A program made the translations under genes and the position numbers. Below, piece by piece: positions 37,430-48,855 of a DNA stretch of 64,000 nucleotides. The notes below the pieces were generated by a model. The model was not told the DNA's origin, searched no databases, and saw nothing but the letters and a program-made list of their open reading frames with translations. The stretch comes from Talinum fruticosum (lineage: Eukaryota; Streptophyta; Magnoliopsida; Caryophyllales; Talinaceae). Within the stretch, counting starts at the first letter, position 1; each line of letters opens with the position of its first letter. Location of the stretch: the NCBI GenBank assembly GCA_021018815.1, contig JAITYX010000042.1, positions 139,001 through 203,000 on the forward strand. The letters are read 5' to 3'.

Positions 37430-38241
37430 ATGGTCTCATTTCAAACACCTTTCCCAGAGGCAGAGCTCCTCAGTCACAGAAATATCATTCCTGAAACTGA
37501 GACCAGCTCCAAGAAAAGGAAGTGCCATGACGATGAAGCTGATGAGATTCTCACTTACAGATATTGCAAGAATTCCAAGGCCGCCAAGTCCTTCTCTGAC
37601 GTTCAACTCCACCTCGAGACTCCATTGCCATCCGAGTGGCAACGTTGCCTCGATATTCAGGTAAACTCCATCATATTACTCAATCAACCAAATACTCTGT
37701 ACTCAACACATATTCATATTGCAAACTTACATAATTACATATACACAACAATATTCACATAAAGGCTACTGTCATAACAATCAAAGCCTCGCTGAAAAAT
37801 TCTACTACTTGGAGCATGCAGTCTGGCGAAATACACTTCTACAACACCAGAACACACAAAATAACATGGAGAGATCCGAGGGCGAGTCCAGAGCCATCAA
37901 GTCCCAGGGACTATGGTCACATGAGCTTGGACCTTGAGCTAAACCTGCCTTGCGGCTCACCAACATCTGAAAAAACAAACCGTATGATGAACAACAAATC
38001 CAACAGCTCAGCCATATCTGCTACTCATTTTTTCATGGGCGCCACTGCCGGAAAGAACAGTTCAATTGAGATTACAGAGGCAGATCAGGCGATGGAGATG
38101 GTGCCAACTGTCTGTATGAGGTGCCATATGCTGGTGATGCTTTGCAAGTCGTCTCCAACATGCCCCAACTGCAAATTCATGCACCCTCCATACCAAACCA
38201 CTGCAGACCTGTTCAAGCCAAGACTTAGTTTGTCTTGCTAG
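37430..38241 (+). CDS. WW-domain protein similar to CURLY FLAG LEAF 1 (CFL1)
   Basis: Two exons, 37430-37660 and 37822-38241, encode 216 residues with an intact frame. The N-terminus is MVSFQTPFPE, followed by a basic KKRKCHDD patch. The WW domain spans the intron: LETPLPSEWQRCLDIQ then SGEIHFYNTRTHKITW and RDP, with the two signature Trp and the Pro. Next comes LDLELNLP, an EAR-type (LxLxL) repression motif. The C-terminus has CMRCHMLVMLCKSSPTCPNC, a four-Cys arrangement shared with CFL1 relatives. Published CFL1 binds the HD-ZIP IV factor HDG1 and dampens cuticle gene expression, so a nuclear co-repressor role in epidermis is the likely inference. Confidence 0.88.
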
Positions 38242-38895
38242 TTGATTGGGGGTTTGCAGTTATCAACTTATCATCATATCACCCTGTTCTAAAGCTTCAG
38301 TGTCAATAACAGTTTAGAATAGTAATAACAGCAGAGTACTACTTCATAATTTAAAAACCAAGAAAAAATCTTCAAAAGAAAATCGCCAAGAATCAATGTG
38401 ACCTTGTTAGCTAGTTTGCTCCTAATCATTTCTCCAATTGGTTACGCAATTGCTCTTAGAGGGAAGTGTGAGATGGGAGAACAAGGAAAAGGAGAAGTGT
38501 AAATATGGGTGCTACACCAAGTTGCTAGGAGAAAGAGTACAAGTTTGTTGATTAACCTCATATATAATATATAATTATTATTATAGTCACACTGTTCCTT
38601 ATTGCGTTGATAATAATGTTTACATGAGGCGATGGCTAGCAAAGTCTTTTAAGTAGTCTTGTCTTTGGTGGATATAAATACTTACAGAGGTAAGACTGTT
38701 TATATCTAAATCTACCCAAACATAGCAGAAGCAGATTCAACAATGGGAGTTGTCATTGTTGTTGCTGTCAACTTTGATACTCACTCATCATCAACATAAA
38801 TGGTGTACTACAAGACGACCCTTGTGGTTTTACTCCATCAAAAGGAAAGAGTAATCTAAAATTATTAATACAGCCGACTTCCACCTAGCTAACAT
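38242..38895. other. Intergenic, between convergent genes
   Basis: 3' sides of the CFL1-like gene (+) and the unidentified gene (-). No further gene seen. Confidence 0.5.
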
Positions 38896-39899
38896 TCATG
38901 ATGACGGACGTACATATTTGCCAAAGCTTGCAAGAACTGAACAAATGAGAACAAAGGTTGTGTACATGCTCCTCTGAAAGAGAACAATAAGAAAAATGTA
39001 TGCTTGAAACTCCACCAAGCGTGGCTTGACAACATAGTTACCAGGACATTCTGTTCCAGACAATCTCCCATACCACAGTCTATTTTCATAAACCCTAAAT
39101 GAATAGTGTCCCTGTACCAGGACCTACTACTAGGGCAATTGAAGATCCTGATATCTATGGTTAACGGTCTTGCCTATGAAATAATGAAATGCAGGTACTT
39201 GTGTTTGGCTTAGTGCAATATATTTCACCATTCACAGAGCATCTAGAGTACACCAACTATGTAATCTAATAATTCAAAATCATTTTCTTATAGATAGAAC
39301 AGTATTTAATCACCTTAGCTCCTGCTTCATCTATGCATAATGAGCTCAAAGCGTGTAGAGACTGGAATAGTGGCCTGTAGACCCACTTATTTAAAAGGTC
39401 TAGGAATGTTTGCCAGCGTTCTCTCCGCTCTTTTGTGATAGTAATGAGACGGTATGGAGAGTTCTCAAGATTAATGTCTTGGCCCAAGCCCACACAGACC
39501 AAGAGTCCTAAGAAGCAAAATTAGCTCTTAACAGAAACAAATGCGAGAATCATGGAAGATCAAGAAGTTTAGTCATTTGAATTATTGTTTGATGAGACAA
39601 AACATCATGGCCTCACATCCACAACATGCTTTCCCACATTCAATTCAAACTTCTCTTAGGGGCAGAGTGAGAGATATGATAAGCTTCATTGAATGCATAA
39701 TGTTGCAGCACTTAATTTTCTACCCCAAAATATGATGGTTGCACTAACTGCTGGGTAGGAGGGGAGTTCATTTACTACATTCACCAGGGCAACGTTCTCA
39801 TTTATAGTCAAGAGTATTCAATGTCCCCGCACACATACAGTAGGTTGTATTGGATTTACCAGCTGCATCACTTATAACAAGCCACCGCTGCATTGATGC
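38896..39899 (-). CDS. Unidentified gene, last four exons (partial)
   Basis: On the minus strand four exon candidates fit together in phase with GT-AG borders: 39860-39899 (ASMQRWLVISDAA), 39314-39507 (LLVCVGLGQDINLENSPYR and KERRERWQTFLDLLNKW), 39124-39173 (ARPLTIDIRIFNCPSS) and 38896-39094, ending in a stop (VYENRLWYGRLSGTECPGNY, then a hydrophobic AYIFLIVLF and ending KYVRPSS). The splice phases 1, 0 and 2 match at each junction without adjustment, and the acceptor of the 39507 exon has a good pyrimidine tract. I do not recognise the family. The C-terminal part may contain one or two membrane segments. The 5' exons, which should lie in 39900-41150, were not found, and a different exon set is possible. 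Confidence 0.35.
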
Positions 39900-41154
39900 C
39901 TGGTACAGTATGCATGCACATTTTTGGTAGCTGATGCAGGTGAACCATCTTCACACAGCAACAAATTCAAAGTTCCACTATCTCTTTCAATGTTGGGGGT
40001 ATTTGGCAAACAACTTTTTGGCCCCAAAAACTCTTTTTGGCCAATTAGCTGTTTAACACAAAAATAACTCTATTTCGCTTCTATTTACACTGAAATTATT
40101 GCGCATTTTCCCATCTCAATCAACTTAAGAAAAGCGTAGCTGTTAGAAAGGGCATCAGCTGAGTGTCGAGTGTTAATATCGAACATGAATACTTGACGCA
40201 AAATGAACAGTCCAAGTAACCTAACCCTAAAGTGAAACCTGGAAGTCAACAAAATACAACATGCATCCTGCCTGAGTAAAGTTTGAGAGATTTAAATATA
40301 GGTAACACCACCCCTACAAGCAGAGAGGGTTGATTCAGACTTCAAAGAGACGAACATTTTGCAAAAAACAAATTCCTTTTTCTTCAAAAATAGGTTAGGA
40401 ACATTCAGACAAGCACGCGCAGATAATAGTAGTTAGAAAACATAAAAGTCAAACATCACGGTAAGAATATTACAAGTCACAAAGTAGAAAACACATTAAA
40501 CTGAACATGTTACTGGTTAATAATTTACACCACAATGGTGGAGTACAAGACGAAATGCTAAGGCATCCTAGTCTGTAAGTCTGCTTGTACATGTAAATGC
40601 AAATGCACGCTATGAGCAAAGGGCAATTAGTAAGTGACTAGGTAGAAAATGAAGGATAAAGGGCAAGCTAACCTAATTCTAGGCCTTCTGAAAACCTTGA
40701 ACTGAAGTATTCAAGATTCTCAATATTTCCATGTCCCTCTCTCCTTTTCTTTCTTTGGTCTTTTTTTTTTTTTTGGGGGGGATACAAATTACAACACACT
40801 CCTTGCAAAGTTTGGAGTTTATCTATGAGATTAAAAAAAGTTTATTTATGAAGATAAGTTCATGATGCACACCAAAAAGTTGTTGGAATCAAAAAGGTTT
40901 CACATGAGAAAAACTTAACAAAGCATAATACTGCTTTCATGCTTTCATAATACAGCCGGCATGATTACTTTATCTGTTCATCACACCCCCCGGCCCAACC
41001 CAAACCAAAAATAAATAAATTAATTAAGCAAGCTAATTTAGTGAAGATACCTCATCAAAGATGTAATTTTTCAGTTTCAGGTATGAAGAATTCTCAATAC
41101 TTCACAAATTACCAGCATTGGGAGCACGCAAACTTAATGGTAGAGCCTCCTGTG
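39900..41154. other. Unassigned region downstream of CCR4
   Basis: Probably holds the CCR4 3' UTR and the 5' part of the unidentified minus-strand gene. Two minus-strand stretches, 41051-41090 and 40675-40727, end at possible donors (gatgag/gtatct and aattag/gttagc) and are open, but I could not connect them. Confidence 0.3.
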
Positions 41155-44100
41155 TCATCCAAGGAATGGTCTAGTAATTCTGTATCTTCCCATAAGAGCA
41201 ATATGGTCTGATGACCACAAAGGTGAGGGGAGTGCCCTGCCAACACTATCATAGTCAAGAATCTCCAAGACACCTTCAACTTCCAAGCTATCCTCTGCAC
41301 AAGTACAGTCAACATGCAGCACTAGTTAAAGTTGTCCTCCATCTGTAAGTAGAAATCAAATACAATACATAATTACGAAACACCAGACTACTGAATTTGA
41401 CTCTGTAAACATCCTACAAGGTTACAAACTAATGTATATGGTTAAAATGGCACTTCACAAATGGAAGTACGCATATAGATTTTTGTGTGATGAGAAGACA
41501 CCACAAAAAGTTCACTATTTCTTTAATGTTCAAGAAATAAATAATAAGCAGTATTATTCCTACCTTGGTATTTGAATTTCATGGTTTGTAGTTCTTATCA
41601 GTTGTGCATATTTTCCTTCCTTTTGACACTCCTTTGTTTACTTTACAAATATTTTAACTCCCCCTGGAAAAAGAATGGTTTTGTTAAAAAATGTTGCAGG
41701 TCTCGTTAATCAACCTCGGTGCCTGCGCGGGTAAAATTGTTTTATGTTTGAATCTCCTCGATCTCCCTAGACCTACTTATGAAATATCCACATTAGTTGT
41801 TATTATTGTTGCTATGAACATCCTGCCAAAACTGTCTATAAGATATAGATTATCAGGGGAAAAATGCAAGAACTTCATAAATCCATGATTCTTCTCTATA
41901 CTTTTATTTTAGACTTTGTTCCTTATCTCCACCTCAATAGGCAAGTCCTTGCCCATGGTAGAGTATGAGAAAGGGGCAAGATAAACAATAAAAAATGGGA
42001 AAAAAAAAGCCAATTGTGGTAAGCAATATAATGAATAGCTACCTAGACATATACCTGTGTAAAAGATATAATCCAAGGTACTTCTGTGATTTAATGTCAC
42101 ACTGGTAAATGATGGCTCCCCGCTTTTGGGTCCATCATGATCATCCTATCTCCATCTGTACTGCTCACAAGCTTGAGAAATGCTGATGCATATGTGCTTG
42201 TCTGAAGTGAAAGTGCACACCAATATCAAGCATGTTTTCAAGCGAAATATCTTTGAGGTCTAGAAATAAATGCAGCTGCTAACCATTGCCAACAAGCATG
42301 TAGAAGAGCAGCGTCAATATAAGCTCCCACATGTAACTGTGGGCATAATGTATGAGCAGTGATAAATGAACTTTTGGAATTACCAGTTCCATTGAATGAT
42401 GAAGTTTGAGATGTTGATATATATCCAAAGGATCATTTGCCTCCACTCCTAGTGCAGGTTTCATCTCATGTTTTGCCAATAGAATATAGGGATCACTGCG
42501 TTAAGGAATACTTTACTAAGAACTAGGCCATGATAAGCCAGACATTTGCAAAGAAAAGGGAGTTGTCAGCTTGTAATGAATTTTCTACATCTTTCTCCCA
42601 TGATTATAATTTCCAGATTTCTTTTTAGCCAATTCTTCCACACATATTGACCATTTCATTCAAGACAGGATCATCATAAAAAGACCCACTAACTTGCCTA
42701 ACATGTGTTGTACATCGAACATCAATAGCTGACTAGGATGAGTCGTATCCAGTGAAACTAAGTGTTTCTTTTTATCATGATAAACTAAGAATGCAACAAA
42801 AAAATAAGCAGTCTCTCATTCTAGAAAATGTCCAAAGTTTCATGGCCCGTTACTTCTTTAAGCTCTTTGTCACACAGAGTCCCTCTGGATTGAGGGTAAG
42901 CAATCCATCAAAAATGATTTGATGATAAAGCAATTCAGTAGATGTGAAAGCAAGAAGTCTGATAACAAGTGAGAACTGAGAAATGGTTGGTTCTTTGAGC
43001 CATTCTTATTTAACAGCATGAAACCAGCCACAGGGAGGCTCCTCAAAAGTTCTGGCCATTCTCTAAAAATGTCAACGTAACATAGACGGCTCCATTTTTC
43101 AATGAAGTGAGTTGCTCAGGCATAATGATGCTAATGGCAGGGGAATGGGGATATCAAGATATACATGACCACACCCTACCATCTACTAACAATTGGCAGC
43201 AAATATGTTCAAATATACATTACCATGCCCCTTCTAAGCAAAACAGCACAAAGGTGCAGAAGCAAATCATTTCCCCAAGGTCTTTGAAACATATAAACAA
43301 TTTTTGTTCAACATAGACACATGAATGATGACATTTATGGCTCAGTTGCTCTTGATTCCAATTTATGTCAGAGGGTCAATCACACAAATCCTACTTCTAG
43401 CTTTATGGTCACTTTTCTTTCATTTGATTTTCATTTTTAAGACGGAATAATAAATTTTGTGGTCTTTATATGTCTTGAGGGTAGGGGGCTTGTACTTTTT
43501 GTACTTTTTTTTTTTTTTTTTTTTTTTTGCTCTCACTCATACTACGGCCAGCTGGAACAAATTTATTGGCTTCAACAGCATAGCACTTTAATCCTCCTAT
43601 AAACAGGTCATTAGACCACTAGTTGCCCATCCGCAACAAGCCACCAAGGCCAATTGTAGTAGATAAACATGTTCACTCCAGTAGTAAATGGCAAGCATCA
43701 TAATGTCGTTCTCAAGCGTTTTAAATATATAAAGGTCTAGACTCTAGAGCAGAAGAATTCTAAGATTGTATGGTGCAGCAGGATCGAATTATTGGATGCT
43801 GAGCATGATTCCAAAATATCTCCACAAGATAGATATGATAACTGCTGAAATTTGAAAGACATTTGGAAACAAAGAAGTAATGGCTGTCACCAAAAATTCT
43901 CTCAGAGGAACTCAGGCAAAGTTGAAGATCTCATCAACTCAGAAACCAAATATCAATGATCTCAATTCAGATTCCTCACCTTTCAGGAATACAGTTGATA
44001 TCCCCACATATCAAAAGAGGGGTTCTTTGGTCAATATTCTTTTCGATTTCATTGATAAGATCTGAAACCTTTACATATAAAAAGACTGCAAGTCAAATTT

Positions 44101-46866
44101 CTCGATACCAACATGAATAAAGAGCAATGAAATATCTTAACAAACCTGGAGGAGTTTTACATCTGGCGAGCTTTTGCTAGCATATATGTGCGTACAAACC
44201 TGAATACCAGAAAACATCATTACCAAAGTATATTAACAAGTACATAAATATAACAAATTCAAGCAGCATTATATACACCAGACCAATATGGAGCAAATTG
44301 CACTTTCCCCTGTTGGCAGCTCAAGAAGCATGATATATAAGAAATAAATAAATAGAAATAAAAACAGCACCACACAAAGTCTAGACCAAGATGCTGTATG
44401 CAGATTGTTATTTTCCACCATCTCCAATATGACAGCAAGAGCTATATTATCCTGCATGAGAAAATCACGATGGTGAAAATAAATTCAGTAATACACGATT
44501 GCCAGTGCTGTCTGACTGTACTCAAGAATGTGAACCTTAATTAGACGAATTTTAGCTTGATCTCTCTGGCTTGGTTTCAACTTTTCAATCAGTGCCAGTG
44601 CAGTCTTACTATATTCAAGCTACAGAAATAAATAAATGTTAAGGAACCTCACTATCTATTAGCGTTTACATAAATATACATATACAACTTCCTTCACAAG
44701 TAAACAAAATGGTTTCCCTACCTCATATGCTACGACTTCCTTAAAAACATGATTATGGAAAAAATTGCACACCCTTCACTTGTGTAGCCATTACTTGTAT
44801 ATATCTAGGTCACAGAACATAGTCCATGATCAAAGCACAAAAACCTAGATCAGAATTGATCCTTTAGACAACATTAAATATCAGTTGATCCCCCCGCCCA
44901 ACCACCATCCAAAAAACAATAATAAAAATATGAGAAACGAAGAAAATTCCACTAAGAGACGTGTTTCTAGATTACTCGATGTTATCCAAATTGGAAGAAC
45001 ATTTAGTAATTAATTGCAAGCATCCTACATGGAAATTAGTGACATTCTATAAGAAAGAAGAAGATGTACTTGTAATGAAGAAAGAAGTTCCAGTCCTACA
45101 TTGTTCTCATCCTAAAATTCCTACCTTTTAACACTTCTTACCAAGTTTCAGAACATATATACAGTATAAAGTTCAATCAGAAAGCCCAACTTTTTACCAA
45201 CTGTAAAGGATAGAGAAAAATATGACACAATACCTCAACGGTCTTTTTCTTGTAGACAGCTGAGTATCCAAATTTCATGAACTGAGGTTTGAAGAAATTC
45301 TCAAAATGATCACTTTGAACCTGTTAAAATAAACAGCATCAATCATTAACCAAGAAGACAGTTGAATAGGCATGTGGTCAGCAATAAAATAATTACGCAA
45401 TCTGCCCAGAGCACAGAATGTAACTACAGCAAATCTTCCTCTATCAAAAAGGCGTTTCGATGTAATTTTACTCCTTGGATGAGGAATTGTAGGATTTGTA
45501 GATAAGGCTGACAGATTATGAGTGGAGTTTATGTACAATACTTGTGTGGAAAAAGATGAGATGACCTCTTGAAGACACAAGATGTCTGCATCATATAGTA
45601 AAACTTCATGGAGCAAATTTTTCTGGCGATACTCCCATGTTAGAGCCCATGGAGGGCAGTAGAAGTACTTCTCTGAACGTGTGTAGATATCAGACAAGAT
45701 GTTGTAAGTCAAAACACTGAAACTGCCAATCATAGAGACATTTTTGGTAATACTAAGCATCTCAGATTTCTTTAAATCTGCAAGCTGTAATTCACGATGA
45801 CGGGAAAGATTTAGCCTCTGAATGGCAGGACCAGTGACCAAGACATCTTCAATAGGCTGAGCAACTTGTAAATTACCCAGGACCGGAGATCCCAGCTTGA
45901 AACTAAAGCCGACATCATCGGCCACGGGTACAAAAATATCTGAAGAACCCAATTTGCTAATCCAGTTTTTCCCTCCTGGACACACCACTTCTACACGCTC
46001 ATCAAACAATGAGACCATGTCTGCAGGCGGCCAACAGCTACACCTCTTGAGCTTTTCCAGTTTAACATCACCATTGCAAGGGTCCTTTGTAGCGCAAAGG
46101 TGATAAAAATATGTTTCTTCCATGCATCTAGGAAGCACTTTTGTGAGCAATGATAACTCTGTTGGAGTGGTAAGCCACACTTAATGCAATCTATGCACTG
46201 TACAGTAGCAAGACTATCGCAGTGCACAGAATAAGAGGGTATGCCAGTGCAGGGCGCAGAATCAGTACGTTGCTCTGGAGACCTGCTTTACAGTATAATT
46301 TTAGCATAACGTACAAGAAAATCCAAAAAATGAAATAGATTCGATGTGTGCTCCTTCTATGCGTTGGAAGAGAGCAGGATGGAGGAAAAGAACAGAGAAA
46401 AGTAAAATCTGCGGTGTGTTAACTAATACAAACCTAGAATAATACTGCGTCCCAAAATAATTTTGGCAAAATCACCTTGAAAGAAGGGTATCATGTCAAA
46501 CTCAAGAGTGCAACGTTGACACTTAGCGAATTGTGGACATTATTCTAGTAGGAACAGGAACAGCTACAAGCCAACACATATTTATGACAACCAGCAAATC
46601 AATGCAGAAATGGAACAGATAAGTTGTGCTTATAGTAGAAATAACCATGAAAGCAAACGTAATCATTTGGTTTTAAGGATTGGAAATGATGAGAGTCAAT
46701 TTTTGGGAGGAAAGACGAAGCATAGTTGATCAAGGAAGAATACAGCAAGGGTTTAAACGCTGACCGATGGAAGAAGAGGGCGTGTATGGAAAGGGCACCG
46801 TCGGCAGCTGGAATTTTCACAGGGACAATCTCACAGCGGATCTCTTGGGCTGCCTCTACAACCCAT
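41155..46866 (-). CDS. CCR4: CCR4-type poly(A) deadenylase (carbon catabolite repressor protein 4 homolog)
   Basis: Eleven exons on the minus strand: 46765-46866, 45566-46282, 45234-45320, 44722-44804, 44536-44619, 44371-44451, 44146-44199, 43980-44068, 42384-42495, 42055-42201, 41155-41294. An N-terminal MYND-like Cys/His cluster (VQCIDCIKCGLPLQQSYHC, SQKCFLDAWKKH) is typical of plant CCR4a/b. The exonuclease-endonuclease-phosphatase domain follows: FSVLTYNILSDIY, DADILCLQEV (catalytic Glu), VQSDHFENFF, GCAIFFHNH, CGDIN (usually GDFN), STLDYIFYT and LWSSDHIAL (catalytic Asp-His). Family role: shortening of mRNA poly(A) tails in the CCR4-NOT complex. Single missing bases occur in runs at 46105-46109, 44759-44764 and 42124-42127, and probably at 46847-46849 and 46822-46824. 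With them restored all phases agree and the product is about 566 residues (Arabidopsis CCR4a ~600). The ATG is less certain than the rest. Confidence 0.88.
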
Positions 46867-47210
46867 TCGAAATTCCACGAATTCTTTCAGGAGACAAAGA
46901 CAATACTATACAGTTGTCAGCGGTGGGGAGAAAGAGACGAGAGACCAGAACTAATTTGACCGGGAAATCTTTAACTCAGAGATGAAATGTCGGCAACCAA
47001 CACAGACAGGATCAACTCATTACTCATCAGAGACAGAGAGAGAATGAGGACTGCGGACCCAAACAATCGAGGATTTGAGGGGGTGGAGGGAAGTGGTGAG
47101 AGTGCGCATCCAGAGGAAGAATGTGAAGCTTTCTAGTCTGATCTGATGGAGCGTGCTTTTCCCATCTTCTTCCTGTGTTATCTCTATACCTTTTTTCCCA
47201 TGCTTGCCCT

Positions 47211-47314
47211 CAACTTCTGCTCAACATAGCTTGCTTATTCACCAACCACACACTCAATCAATCAACTTCTGCTCAACACACCTCGCATATTCATCAATCA
47301 AACACAGACGCAAG
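47211..47314. repeat. 52-bp tandem duplication
   Basis: caacttctgctcaaca recurs at 47211 and 47263; each is followed by a related (g/t)c.tattca.caa stretch. Two imperfect copies. Confidence 0.75.
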
Positions 47315-48154
47315 TAGTACTCTACTGGAATCCTCTGATCCCTCCTCTTCCTCCCCGCCCCCCTCTGTTCGTTCGTCTTCGAATACAAAACTAAGTGATC
47401 TGAGGACCCTTTTTTTTTTTTAATGAAAGTAAGTAAAACAATCTAAATAGCACTGGGTTTTATCAACATTATTGTCAAATAAGATAGAAAAATTCATGCT
47501 GACTATAAGTATTTGGATTTCCGCAAGTATAGTATATGATTTTAAGTAAAATTTTGTATATTGAACAAGTATTTGGATCTCTCAAGGTATTTGAATCTAT
47601 CTTTGAAATGCTTGAATCAGTGTTTTGTTCACCTTCAATCTGAACATGAGTGTGTCTTGCTTCTTCAAGTGCTACTTTTACTTCATTACTCATTATCGTT
47701 GCCTTTTACAATTACAACTCTTACTGAATCCAAGCTGAATGTTACTACTTGAAAAAAGTATTATATCAGCAATATATGATGTAGCCTGCTGTTACTTCAT
47801 GAGATAATTTGAATCCATCGTAGCTGGGTTTGACGAATCCATCTGGTGGTGAGTGATATAAAGACATATTATACGCTCAGAACATATAGTTCGGGTGGGC
47901 TTTGGGGGTGGGGGTTGGAAAATTGTTGAAAAAAAGGAAAAGAGGTTTTTTTGTGAGTATAATTTTTAAGCTTGTTTATCTATACATTATATAATGCTAA
48001 TCTTTTCAAAAAGATGACATGGCGGTCTAAGAGTTAATTTAGGAGTTTCAGTCCAATAAAAAAATAATAATTTATCATTGAAAAAATATAAGTTTCCAAG
48101 TCATATATGGACTCTTTTTTACTCCATGCCAAAATAAATATAATAATAATAATA

Positions 48155-48855
48155 ATTTTTAGAAAAATTAAATAAAATTAAAAATAATAAAATAAAAATA
48201 TAATCTTAAACAAAAAGTTAAAAAAATAATAAAATACACTAAATAAATACGAAAATAAATAATTAAATTACCAAAATATTAAAACTATTTTATTGACCTA
48301 CTATCATAAAAACCTAAAATAAAAATATAAAAACTAAATTTATAAATTTATTAAATTAAAAACATACTTTAACCTAAATTAGTAAATAAGTCTGAAAAAT
48401 TATTAAATCAGTTATATATTATAAAATTATCTAATCTTAATGTGAAAATTAAATAATAATTAATCATCCTAATTAATTCATAAAAATAAAAACAAAACTA
48501 AGTAGAAAATTAATAAATAATAAATATAATAAATTATATAATAAATTAAATCAAAAATATGAAAAAATATAAAAGTAACTTAAAACCCAAAAATATTTTT
48601 TTAATAATTTTCCAGAAAAATTAAACAGAATTAAAAATAATAAAATAAAAATATAATCTTAAACAGAAAGTAAAACAAATAATAAACTGCATAAAATAAA
48701 TAATTAAATTATCAGAATATTAAAATTATTTTTGGACCTAAATATATCATAAACACCTAAAATCAAAATAAAAAACTAAATTTATAAATTTATTAAATTA
48801 AAGACCTACTTTAACCTAAATTAGAAAAACATCTAAAAATTATCAAATTAGTTAT
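48155..48855. repeat. A-rich direct repeat, two ~260-bp copies 450 bp apart
   Basis: Copies at 48155-48416 and 48606-48855 share long identical words such as aataaaataaaaatataatc, aactaaatttataaatttat and actttaacctaaattag in the same order. Reverse-complement relatives lie at 52250-52790. Confidence 0.75.

Noticed and set aside
46599..46820. 73-codon minus-strand frame read as an independent ORF
   Set aside because: Its first part (PVKIPAADGALSIHALFFH) is better explained as CCR4 exon 1, which ends at 46765 with a GT donor in the right phase; the rest is intron.
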